A stretch of 6,916 nucleotides of DNA from Brachybacterium sp. (lineage in GTDB: Bacteria; Actinomycetota; Actinomycetes; Actinomycetales; Dermabacteraceae): the NCBI GenBank assembly GCA_027322375.1, contig DAHVRS010000187.1:1-6916 (forward strand), read 5' to 3'. A program made the position numbers and the translations under genes. This document shows, piece by piece, positions 1-6,916 of this stretch. The notes beneath the pieces are model-generated. The model worked only from the letters and a program-made list of their open reading frames with translations, made no database searches and was not told the DNA's origin. Positions within the stretch are counted from its first letter, which is position 1, and each line of letters starts with the position of its first letter.

Positions 1-458
1 TCGCCGAGGCCGTCGAGGTCGGAGAAGCGCCCGCCGGGATGGCGCCAGTCCGCGCCCTTCACCCCGGCCCACCAGGGGGTGCCGTCGGCCGGGCCCATGA
101 TGTCCTCCTCCGGCGCGGCGAGCGCGAGGTGGAAGACGGCGGAGAAGCCGAAGGACTCCGCCTCGGTGACGTACCCGGTCTCCTGGACGAAGCGAGCGAA
201 CGCGTCATTCGTGACGCTCGTGGCGTCCATCTCGAAGGCGCTGATCGCCACCTCGTGCCGGGGCGTCTCCCCGTCGGCGCGGTTCTTGTCCCCGGAGGAG
301 TCACCCATCGTGAAGGTGCCGGCGGGGATGCTGACCTGCTCGATCAGGTGGCGGCCGGTCTCGGAGGGCGTCGCATGGCGTGGCGCGGGGACGGCGAGGT
401 CAGGCAGCAGCTGCTCCCGGCTCGGGGTGCCGCAGCCGCATCCGCATCCGGTGGTCAT
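1..458 (-). CDS. Formylglycine-generating enzyme (sulfatase-modifying factor family), N-terminal part
   Basis: Partial gene: 152 residues are visible and the C-terminal part lies beyond the window edge. The family oxidises the cysteine of the sulfatase CxPxR motif to formylglycine, in the cytoplasm in bacteria, with a copper-binding active site in the C-terminal half that cannot be seen here. Recognised from the start of the SUMF1/FGE fold: VSIPAGTFTMGD (residues 42-53), DGETPRHEV (62-70), SVTNDAFARFVQETGYVTEAE (81-101), SAVFH (106-110) and WWAGVKGADWRHPGG (129-143). These match actinobacterial FGEs closely in order and spacing. The start is ATG at 458, with GAGGAG (466-471) seven bases upstream. 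About 40 residues precede the domain and begin with Cys5, Cys7 and Cys9 separated by glycines, which is unusual. No sulfatase gene is present nearby. It lies downstream of the tetR gene on the same strand after a 119-base gap, so co-transcription is possible but not shown. Confidence 0.9.
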   Translation of the reverse strand, partial: MTTGCGCGCGTPSREQLLPDLAVPAPRHATPSETGRHLIEQVSIPAGTFTMGDSSGDKNRADGETPRHEVAISAFEMDATSVTNDAFARFVQETGYVTEAESFGFSAVFHLALAAPEEDIMGPADGTPWWAGVKGADWRHPGGRFSDLDGLG

Positions 459-465
459 CGATGAT

Positions 466-471
466 CTCCTC
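466..471 (-). promoter_or_regulatory. Ribosome binding site of the formylglycine-generating enzyme gene
   Basis: GAGGAG on the minus strand, seven bases before the ATG at 458. It supports that start and therefore supports including the Cys-Gly-rich N-terminus in the protein. I see no convincing -35/-10 pair or terminator in the rest of the 459-577 gap. Confidence 0.7.
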
Positions 472-577
472 ACGCACGTCCGCCTCGGCCCGCAGTCACA
501 GGGCCGCAACCTCCATCCTCCCCCGCCCAGGGCCTGCGGGGTGAGGCCGTGTCATTCCCTGCCGCGCCGCGCTGGGC

Positions 578-1330
578 TCAGCGGGGTGCGAGGAGGACGG
601 CGAACAGCTCGAGGGTCTGCTGGAGCTGGATCGAGGGCTCGAGCAGCCACTGGATCTGGAGGCCGTCGGAGGCGGCGACGATGAGCGCGGCCGTCTGCTC
701 GGGGTCCACGTCGTCGCGCACCCGTCCTGCCGCCTGGTCCTCGCGCAGGCGCTTCGCGAGCCGGCCGCGCACCCCCTCGAAGCGGGCGGTGAAGTAGTTC
801 TTCGCGGGCCCCTTCTCGCTCTCGAGCGAGGTGGCGACCAGGGTGGAGTAGAGCTGGACGAGGCCGGGCACCTCGAGGTTCGCGAGCGCCGCGTTCGCCA
901 TCACCTCGACGGCGGCCTCATCGAAGGCGTCGGGCCCTTCTCGCTCGAGCCGGTCCAGGTCACGCCGCCGCTCGGCGTGCTCGTACACGGCGACCAGCAG
1001 CTCCTCGCGCGAGGAGAAGTAGTGCAGCAGCGCGCCGTGGGAGACGCCGATCGTCTCGGCGATGCGGCGCAGGGAGGTGCCGTCGGCCCCGCGCTCGCGG
1101 AACACCTCGATCGCGCGGTCGAGGATCTCGCGCCGGCGGGCGATCCCCTTGGAGTACGAGCCGGCGCGGCCGATGCGGCGCGAGGCGCCGGAGCGCCCCG
1201 TCGGCCGCTTCTCCGACGTCGGTCGCTTCTCGGTGGACTCGCCCGCGCCCTCGTCGGCGCGGCCCGTCGGCCCCTCCGACGCGTCCGCCGAACGGCCGAC
1301 GGACTCGTCCTCGGTGCTGCTGGAACCCAC
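578..1330 (-). CDS. TetR-family transcriptional regulator
   Basis: A 250-residue protein. The TetR_N DNA-binding domain spans about residues 63-112 (ARRREILDRAIEVF, then the helix-turn-helix SLRRIAETIGVSHGALLHYF at 86-105, then SSREELL). The rest is an all-helical ligand-binding and dimerisation domain that resembles the BetI-type C-terminal class (LVQLYSTL, AALIVAASDGLQIQWLL). Members bind palindromic operators and release them on binding a small molecule; the ligand here is unknown. Start: GTG at 1330 is preferred because AGGAGG sits six bases upstream (1337-1342). An in-frame ATG at 1345 has only GGAG one base away and overlaps that ribosome site. The first ~60 residues are Ser/Thr/Glu/Arg-rich, look disordered, and contain a short EKRPT(S/G) repeat (residues 34-44). 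The gene is divergent from the isomerase/oxidoreductase operon, so repression of that operon is the likely role. Confidence 0.93.
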   Translation of the reverse strand: MGSSSTEDESVGRSADASEGPTGRADEGAGESTEKRPTSEKRPTGRSGASRRIGRAGSYSKGIARRREILDRAIEVFRERGADGTSLRRIAETIGVSHGALLHYFSSREELLVAVYEHAERRRDLDRLEREGPDAFDEAAVEVMANAALANLEVPGLVQLYSTLVATSLESEKGPAKNYFTARFEGVRGRLAKRLREDQAAGRVRDDVDPEQTAALIVAASDGLQIQWLLEPSIQLQQTLELFAVLLAPR

Positions 1331-1336
1331 GTCCCG

Positions 1337-1342
1337 CCTCCT
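1337..1342 (-). promoter_or_regulatory. Ribosome binding site deciding the tetR start
   Basis: AGGAGG on the minus strand, six bases before GTG at 1330. It is the best Shine-Dalgarno match in this region and lies inside the reading frame of the longer ATG (1345) alternative, which argues for the GTG start and a protein five residues shorter. Confidence 0.65.
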
Positions 1343-1369
1343 CATTCTCCGGATCTCGACCAGAAACCT

Positions 1370-1380
1370 CCACCTGGTGG
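1370..1380. promoter_or_regulatory. Candidate operator: perfect 11-bp palindrome CCACCTGGTGG
   Basis: CCACC-T-GGTGG is a perfect inverted repeat around a single central base. It lies in the 144-bp divergent gap, 39 bp before the tetR GTG and ten bases upstream of a -10-like box reading towards the isomerase gene. A repressor bound there would overlap the spacer or -35 region of that promoter. That it is the operator of the adjacent TetR protein is inference from position and symmetry. TetR operators are usually longer (15 bp or more), so this may be only the core. Confidence 0.45.
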
Positions 1381-1386
1381 GATTGA

Positions 1387-1395
1387 TGCTACTCT
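1387..1395 (+). promoter_or_regulatory. Possible extended -10 promoter element of the isomerase/oxidoreductase operon
   Basis: TGCTACTCT reads as an extended -10 (TGn followed by TACTCT, three of six consensus bases). Transcription would start near 1402 and give a leader of about 70 bases. No good -35 hexamer is seen at the matching distance. On the opposite strand the overlapping TAGCAT (1386-1391) is a 4/6 match to a -10 facing tetR, so the two promoters may overlap. Confidence 0.3.
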
Positions 1396-1474
1396 GACGC
1401 CCAACGCACCGGACCCACGTCTCGGGAACGGTGCCGCCCGCCCTCTGACGACGACGTACGAAAGCAGGTCTCTC

Positions 1475-2299
1475 GTGGCATTGCCCCTCGCCTCCGTCCA
1501 GCTGTACACACTGGCTGCGGAGTTCTCCGCCGACATGAACGGCTCCCTCGACAAGCTCGCGCAGATCGGCCTGAAGAACGTCGAGGCCTTCGACTTCGTG
1601 CGCCGCCCGAAGGAGATCCGCGCCGCGCTGGACGCCTCCGGGCTCGCCAGCCCCACAGGTCACGCGCCGCTGCTCTCCGATGAGCTGTGGACGCCGGACG
1701 GCTCCATCCCCACCCCCGCCAACGAGGTCGTGTTCGAGGCCGCCGCGGAGATCGGGATGAAGACCGTCATCGACCCGATGGTCCCCACCGAGCGCTGGCT
1801 CACCGAGGACGGCGTGAAGGACATCGCCGACCGCCTCAACGCCGCCTCCGAGAAGGCCGCCGAGTTCGTCCTCAAGGTCGGCTACCACAACCACGCCCAG
1901 GAGTTCCTCGCGAACTTCGACGGCAAGACCGCCTACCAGCGCTTCCTCTCCCTCGTCGACCCGGCGGTGGAGATCGAGCTGGACCTCTACTGGGCGCTCG
2001 TCGGCGGCCAGGACGTGGTGAGCCTCGTCGAGGAGCTCGGCGACCGCCTCGTCGCGATCCACGTCAAGGACGGCGTCAAGCCCGCCACCAACCCCTTCGC
2101 GCCCGACGCGCCGAAGTTCAACTCCTCGAGCCTGGACCAGCGCCACGCCGGTCAGGGCGAGGTCCCCACCGTCGAGGCGATGAAGGCCGCGACGAACGTC
2201 AAGTACGCCGTCATCGAGTACGACAACGCCCCCGGCGACGTGTTCGAGGACATCGAGAACAGCTACCGCTTCCTGATCGACGGAGGACTCGCAGAATGA
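1475..2299 (+). CDS. Sugar phosphate isomerase/epimerase (xylose isomerase-like TIM barrel)
   Basis: A 274-residue protein, the usual length for the AP-endonuclease-2/xylose-isomerase-like TIM barrel family, which includes IolE- and IolI-type enzymes and hydroxypyruvate isomerase. These are cytoplasmic, metal-dependent enzymes that isomerise or dehydrate sugars and keto-polyols. Family signatures in order: VEAFDF (36-41), GYHNHAQEF (136-144), IELDLYWA (167-174), AIHVKDG (194-200) and VIEYD (246-250). By family analogy the metal ligands should be Glu143, Asp170, His196 and Glu248, and all are present. The start is GTG at 1475, with AGG (1466-1468) six bases upstream. The next in-frame ATG, at residue 21, would remove the first strand of the barrel. 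The last codons overlap the next gene (ATGA), so the two are co-translated. The substrate is not deducible from sequence alone. Confidence 0.9.
   Translation: MALPLASVQLYTLAAEFSADMNGSLDKLAQIGLKNVEAFDFVRRPKEIRAALDASGLASPTGHAPLLSDELWTPDGSIPTPANEVVFEAAAEIGMKTVIDPMVPTERWLTEDGVKDIADRLNAASEKAAEFVLKVGYHNHAQEFLANFDGKTAYQRFLSLVDPAVEIELDLYWALVGGQDVVSLVEELGDRLVAIHVKDGVKPATNPFAPDAPKFNSSSLDQRHAGQGEVPTVEAMKAATNVKYAVIEYDNAPGDVFEDIENSYRFLIDGGLAE
2282..2287 (+). promoter_or_regulatory. Ribosome binding site of the oxidoreductase, inside the isomerase gene
   Basis: GGAGGA, eight bases before the ATG at 2296 and still within the isomerase coding sequence. It is a strong site, so the oxidoreductase can be initiated directly as well as by coupling across the ATGA overlap. 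Confidence 0.75.
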
Positions 2300-3438
2300 C
2301 CGCCCCCGCTCCCTTCTCCGGCCCCGTCGGCGTCGGCTTCATCGGTACCGGAGTCATCTCCGACCAGTACCTGACGAACCTCACCACCTTCCCCGATCTC
2401 GAGGTCCTGATCCTCGGCGACCTCAACCCCGAGGTCGCCAAGGCGCAGGCCGAGAAGTACGGCATCCCCGCCCACGGCACCGCCCAGGACGTCCTGGACC
2501 ACCCGGGCGTGCAGGTCGTCGTGAACCTGACGATCCCCGCCGCGCACGTGGAGATCTCCTCCGCCGCGATCGCCGCCGGCAAGCACGTGTGGACCGAGAA
2601 GCCGCTGGGCCTGGACCGCGAGTCCACCTCGGCGCTCCTCACGCAGGCCGACGAGGCCGGGCTGCGCATCGGCTGCGCCCCCGACACCGTCCTGGGCGCC
2701 GGCGTCCAGACCGCCAAGCGCGCGATCCTCGACGGCCTGATCGGCCGCCCTCTGTTCGCGCAGACCTCGATGCAGTGGCAGGGCCCGGAGGTCTTCCACC
2801 CGAACCCCGCCTTCCTGTTCGCCAAGGGCGCGGGCCCGCTGCTCGACATCGGCCCCTACTACTTCACCACCCTGGTGAGCCTCTTCGGCACCGTCGAGAA
2901 GGTCGCCGCCATGGGCCTGAAGGCGCAGGAGGAGCGCGAGATCCTGGTGGGCCCGAACAAGGGGCAGAAGTTCCCCGTCGAGCCGCCGTCGACCATCTCC
3001 GTCCTCACCCAGTTCGAGGGCGGCCAGACCGGCACCTCGCTGGTCAGCTTCGACTCGCCGCTGGCGCGTCAGGGCGTCGTGGAGATCCACGGCACCGAGG
3101 GCTCGCTGGTGGTGCCCGACCCGAACATGTTCGAGGGCCGCATCGCCTACGTGCGCCCCTTCGAGTCCTTCGGCGAGGCGCCGCCCGAGCAGGAGTGGAT
3201 CGATGTCCCGCAGGAGGGCCCGGTCACCGGCCGCGGCCTGGGCCTGCTCGATATGGTCCGCGCGATCCACGACGGTCGCCTGCACGTCGCCTCCGGCGCG
3301 GTGGGCTACCACGTCCTGGACGTCATGCTCTCCGCTGAGGAGTCGGCCGAGCGCGGCGAGTTCGTGGACGTGAAGTCCTCCGTGGACACCGTCCCGGTGC
3401 TGCCCAAGGACTTCGACCCGCTCGCGAAGACCCTCTGA
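2296..3438 (+). CDS. Gfo/Idh/MocA-family NAD(P)-dependent oxidoreductase
   Basis: A 380-residue protein. The N-terminal Rossmann domain begins VGVGFIGTGVIS (11-22) with the dinucleotide-binding GxGxxx turn, and the family EKP motif (WTEKPLGLD, 99-107) supplies the catalytic Lys102. The C-terminal alpha/beta domain runs from about residue 130 and contains GAGPLLDIGPYY (178-189) with the conserved Asp184. In the classical DxGxH motif the last position is Tyr188 instead of His, a variant I believe occurs in a subset of the family. The enzymes oxidise a hydroxyl of a sugar, inositol or glycoside, or reduce the ketone. The upstream isomerase/epimerase is a common operon partner, which suggests sequential conversion of one sugar or polyol. 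The gene starts at ATG 2296, overlapping the isomerase stop by four bases, and ends 44 bases before a strong terminator hairpin. The exact substrate and cofactor preference are unknown. Confidence 0.92.
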   Translation: MTAPAPFSGPVGVGFIGTGVISDQYLTNLTTFPDLEVLILGDLNPEVAKAQAEKYGIPAHGTAQDVLDHPGVQVVVNLTIPAAHVEISSAAIAAGKHVWTEKPLGLDRESTSALLTQADEAGLRIGCAPDTVLGAGVQTAKRAILDGLIGRPLFAQTSMQWQGPEVFHPNPAFLFAKGAGPLLDIGPYYFTTLVSLFGTVEKVAAMGLKAQEEREILVGPNKGQKFPVEPPSTISVLTQFEGGQTGTSLVSFDSPLARQGVVEIHGTEGSLVVPDPNMFEGRIAYVRPFESFGEAPPEQEWIDVPQEGPVTGRGLGLLDMVRAIHDGRLHVASGAVGYHVLDVMLSAEESAERGEFVDVKSSVDTVPVLPKDFDPLAKTL

Positions 3439-3482
3439 GCGGGGTTTCCGTGGCGCTCTGACCAGGGCCCGCACTACCCTCT

Positions 3483-3531
3483 GACCCGTCGGGGTCGGTG
3501 CGAGAGATCGCGCCGGCCCCGGCGGGTCTTT
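3483..3531 (+). terminator. Intrinsic terminator of the isomerase/oxidoreductase operon
   Basis: The left arm 3483-3502 pairs with the right arm 3509-3528 along 20 bp around a six-base loop (AGAGAT), followed by TTT (3529-3531). Three of the 20 pairs (3489/3522, 3495/3516, 3499/3512) are G-U wobbles in the plus-strand transcript. In a minus-strand transcript they would be A-C mismatches, so the hairpin is built for plus-strand RNA. It starts 44 bases after the oxidoreductase stop. The U-tract is short, as is common in actinobacteria. Confidence 0.8.
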
Positions 3532-3550
3532 GCGCGGGTGGGGTGGGCGC

Positions 3551-3598
3551 CGACGGGCGGGCCGACGGGCGGGGCGACGGGCGGGGCGACGGGCGGGG
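3551..3598 (+). repeat. 12-bp tandem repeat, four copies, with G-quadruplex potential
   Basis: Four consecutive copies of CGACGGGCGGGG (3551-3562, 3563-3574, 3575-3586, 3587-3598); only the last base of the first copy differs (C). Each copy has two runs of at least three G on the plus strand, separated by loops of one and four to five bases. Immediately upstream, 3536-3547 reads GGGTGGGGTGGG, which adds three more runs. The whole 3536-3598 stretch could fold into quadruplexes. The frame through it encodes Gly-Asp-Gly-Arg repeats but has no gene-like context, so I treat it as non-coding. Confidence 0.8.
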
Positions 3599-3609
3599 CG
3601 GCACGTGCT

Positions 3610-3641
3610 GGGCCCCGTCGGCCGCGCGTCGCTACGGGCCC
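3610..3641. repeat. Small imperfect inverted repeat GGGCCC(C)GT / ACGGGCCC
   Basis: 3610-3618 pairs with 3634-3641 over 8 bp with one bulged C, around a 15-base loop. It lies between the tandem repeat and the next larger hairpin. With so much G and C nearby this could be chance, and no T-tract follows. Confidence 0.4.
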
Positions 3642-3649
3642 GGGGGGCA

Positions 3650-3705
3650 GTTTTGTCGCGTGGCGACCGGTGCGGGGCCGTGCATCGGTCGTGGGGCGAC
3701 AAAAC
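3650..3705. repeat. Long two-segment inverted repeat (GTTTTGTCGC ... GCGACAAAAC)
   Basis: The outer arms 3650-3659 and 3696-3705 are perfectly complementary (10 bp). Then comes a symmetric 4x4 internal loop (3660-3663 against 3692-3695). The inner arms 3664-3673 and 3682-3691 pair over 10 bp with one G-U, closing an eight-base loop. The T4/A4 blocks sit inside the outer stem and are conspicuous in such GC-rich DNA. No U-tract follows the stem on either strand, so a classical terminator is unlikely. An extragenic palindrome or a structured RNA is possible. Confidence 0.7.
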
Positions 3706-3740
3706 CCGTGGGCGGCGCACTGGGAACCGTCGGCGGCGAG

Positions 3741-3801
3741 ATCGAGACGTGGCCTCCTGCTCCTATGGCGCGATTCTAGGAGCAGGAGGCCACGTCTCGA
3801 T
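3741..3801. repeat. Perfect 25-bp inverted repeat with 11-base loop
   Basis: 3741-3765 and 3777-3801 are exact reverse complements, and a G-T pair (3740/3802) could extend the stem. The loop is 3766-3776. It begins 28 bases past the stop of the minus-strand acetyltransferase gene and lies between two convergent genes, so it may act as a terminator without a U-tract, mainly for the minus-strand gene. The perfect symmetry over 25 bp exceeds what a terminator needs and also fits a dispersed extragenic palindromic element. Which of these applies cannot be told from one copy. Confidence 0.85.
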
Positions 3802-3829
3802 TCGGGTGGGCGCAGTGGGCGCCAGGCCC

Positions 3830-4288
3830 TCACCGGCCGAGGCGGTCGATGCGCTGCCAGGGCCAGGCCTCAGTGAGCCATGCGGCGAGCGCGTCGGCGA
3901 GGGGTCCGTCGAGCTCGGCGTGGCTCGCGCGCACCCACGACTGGATCTCCGCCTCGAAGGCGGGGTCCTGGGCGGGGTAGATGTAGACGCAGCCGATCAC
4001 GTCGCCGCCTGCGGGGTCGAGGACGGTGAAGGTGAAGCCCTTGCGTGCGGCGAAGTCGGCGGCGTGACGTTCGAGGTCCTGCAGGTTGCGCTCAGGGGTC
4101 ATCCCTTCCACTGGCGGCCAGGAGCCGTCCGGGTAGCCGGGGGTGGCGCGGATGTGGTCGATGCTGCTGGTCCAGGCGGCGAGATCGGCCTCGTTGTGCT
4201 GTGGGCCGAGGGGCTCGAGGCGAAAGCGTGCGTGGGTGAACGTCGTGGGCGGGGTGAAGTCGGCGGGGACGAAGACGTCGTTGTCCAT
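3830..4288 (-). CDS. Probable GNAT-family N-acetyltransferase
   Basis: A 152-residue cytoplasmic protein with a fold-level resemblance to small GNAT acetyltransferases, which move an acetyl group from acetyl-CoA to an amine; the acceptor is unknown. Visible pattern: FRLEPLGPQHNEADLAAWTS (22-40) for the first strand and helix, FTFTVLD (85-91) and DVIGCVYIYP (96-105) for the central beta strands, then SWVRASH (117-123) and the C-terminal helix ADALAAWLTEAWPW. The classical Q/RxxGxG/A acetyl-CoA loop is not evident, so activity is uncertain. ATG at 4288 is the only reasonable start, but its ribosome site is poor: the nearest GAGAGGAG is about 20 bases away. It lies 58 bases downstream of rmlCD on the same strand and may be read through from it, or may have its own weak promoter (TAAATC near 4330 on the minus strand). 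A related-function link to rhamnose synthesis is not supported. Confidence 0.7.
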   Translation of the reverse strand: MDNDVFVPADFTPPTTFTHARFRLEPLGPQHNEADLAAWTSSIDHIRATPGYPDGSWPPVEGMTPERNLQDLERHAADFAARKGFTFTVLDPAGGDVIGCVYIYPAQDPAFEAEIQSWVRASHAELDGPLADALAAWLTEAWPWQRIDRLGR

Positions 4289-4346
4289 CCCGCGACCGTA
4301 GCGAGCAGCTCCTCTCGGGGCCAGGGGATTTACCAGCCCGGGCGAC

Positions 4347-6916
<2,570 letters not shown>

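Larger units (their letters stand above)
3439..3829. other. Gene-free convergent intergenic region dense in secondary structure
   Basis: These 391 bases separate the plus-strand oxidoreductase from the minus-strand acetyltransferase. In order they hold a strong plus-strand terminator, a G-rich tandem repeat, a small hairpin, a long two-segment hairpin and a perfect 25-bp inverted repeat. Open frames through the region have no ribosome sites or recognisable products and look like by-products of high GC. Confidence 0.75.

Noticed and set aside
39..684. Plus-strand open frames at the left edge
   Set aside because: They are antisense to the formylglycine-generating enzyme and the tetR 3' end, which have strong motif support.
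1687..3438. Long alternative open frame overlapping the isomerase and oxidoreductase, and long antisense frames such as 2263-3720
   Set aside because: Products are Arg/Pro/Gly/Ala-rich with no family resemblance. They arise from high GC in the real genes, whose motifs are clear in other frames.
3650..3705. Integron attC-like or XerCD dif-like recombination site
   Set aside because: The arms do not fit the attC R-box consensus (GTTRRRY), there is no cassette or integrase nearby, and the 28-bp dif architecture is absent.
3764..3779. Four-codon reading frame (ATG to TAG) in the loop of the 25-bp inverted repeat
   Set aside because: It would be buried in a very stable hairpin and its length is easily reached by chance.
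3741..3801. Miniature transposon with terminal inverted repeats
   Set aside because: Only 11 bases lie between the arms and no flanking target-site duplication is seen, so it is a hairpin rather than a mobile element with internal sequence.
3498..3876. Open frames encoding Gly-Asp-Gly-Arg repeats across the G-rich tandem repeat
   Set aside because: No ribosome site and no recognisable product, and the frames run through hairpins and the end of the opposite-strand acetyltransferase.
4289..4346. Terminator between rmlCD and the acetyltransferase gene
   Set aside because: Only a short stem with tandem wobble pairs can be drawn and no T-tract follows, so read-through is as likely.

Overview
The window is GC-rich (GC-rich third codon positions throughout) and reads as a chromosomal segment of a high-GC Gram-positive bacterium. 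The protein sequences resemble Actinomycetota of the Micrococcales, and Brachybacterium/Dermabacteraceae is my best guess from memory. No database search was possible. All six complete or partial genes are intact where visible, and there are no IS elements, phage genes, tRNAs, rRNAs or CRISPR arrays.

Layout. (1) 1-458, minus: the N-terminal third to half of a formylglycine-generating enzyme (sulfatase-activating), cut by the window edge, with an odd Cys-Gly N-terminus. (2) 578-1330, minus: a TetR-family repressor with a long disordered N-terminal tail. (3) 1331-1474: a divergent control region with an 11-bp perfect palindrome placed just upstream of a -10-like box. (4) 1475-3438, plus: a two-gene operon, a sugar phosphate isomerase/epimerase (TIM barrel) followed by a Gfo/Idh/MocA oxidoreductase, coupled by an ATGA overlap. 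(5) 3439-3829: a gene-free stretch between convergent genes, packed with secondary structure: a 20-bp terminator hairpin, a 12-bp tandem repeat with quadruplex potential, a small hairpin, a two-segment long hairpin and a perfect 25-bp inverted repeat. (6) 3830-4288, minus: a small GNAT-like acetyltransferase. (7) 4347-6778, minus: rmlB followed by a fused rmlC-rmlD gene (GTGA overlap), with a candidate promoter upstream.

How they work together. The TetR protein probably represses the divergent isomerase/oxidoreductase operon, which looks like an uptake-independent sugar or polyol conversion module of unknown substrate. The rml genes supply three of the four dTDP-L-rhamnose steps (4,6-dehydratase, 3,5-epimerase, 4-reductase). 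The first enzyme, RmlA, is not in the window. The formylglycine-generating enzyme needs sulfatase partners, and none is encoded here.

The gene content is ordinary. The parts most worth a second look are the structured intergenic region at 3483-3801, the operator-like palindrome at 1370-1380, the non-canonical epimerase active site in the RmlC half of the fusion, and the Cys-x-Cys-x-Cys N-terminus of the formylglycine-generating enzyme.
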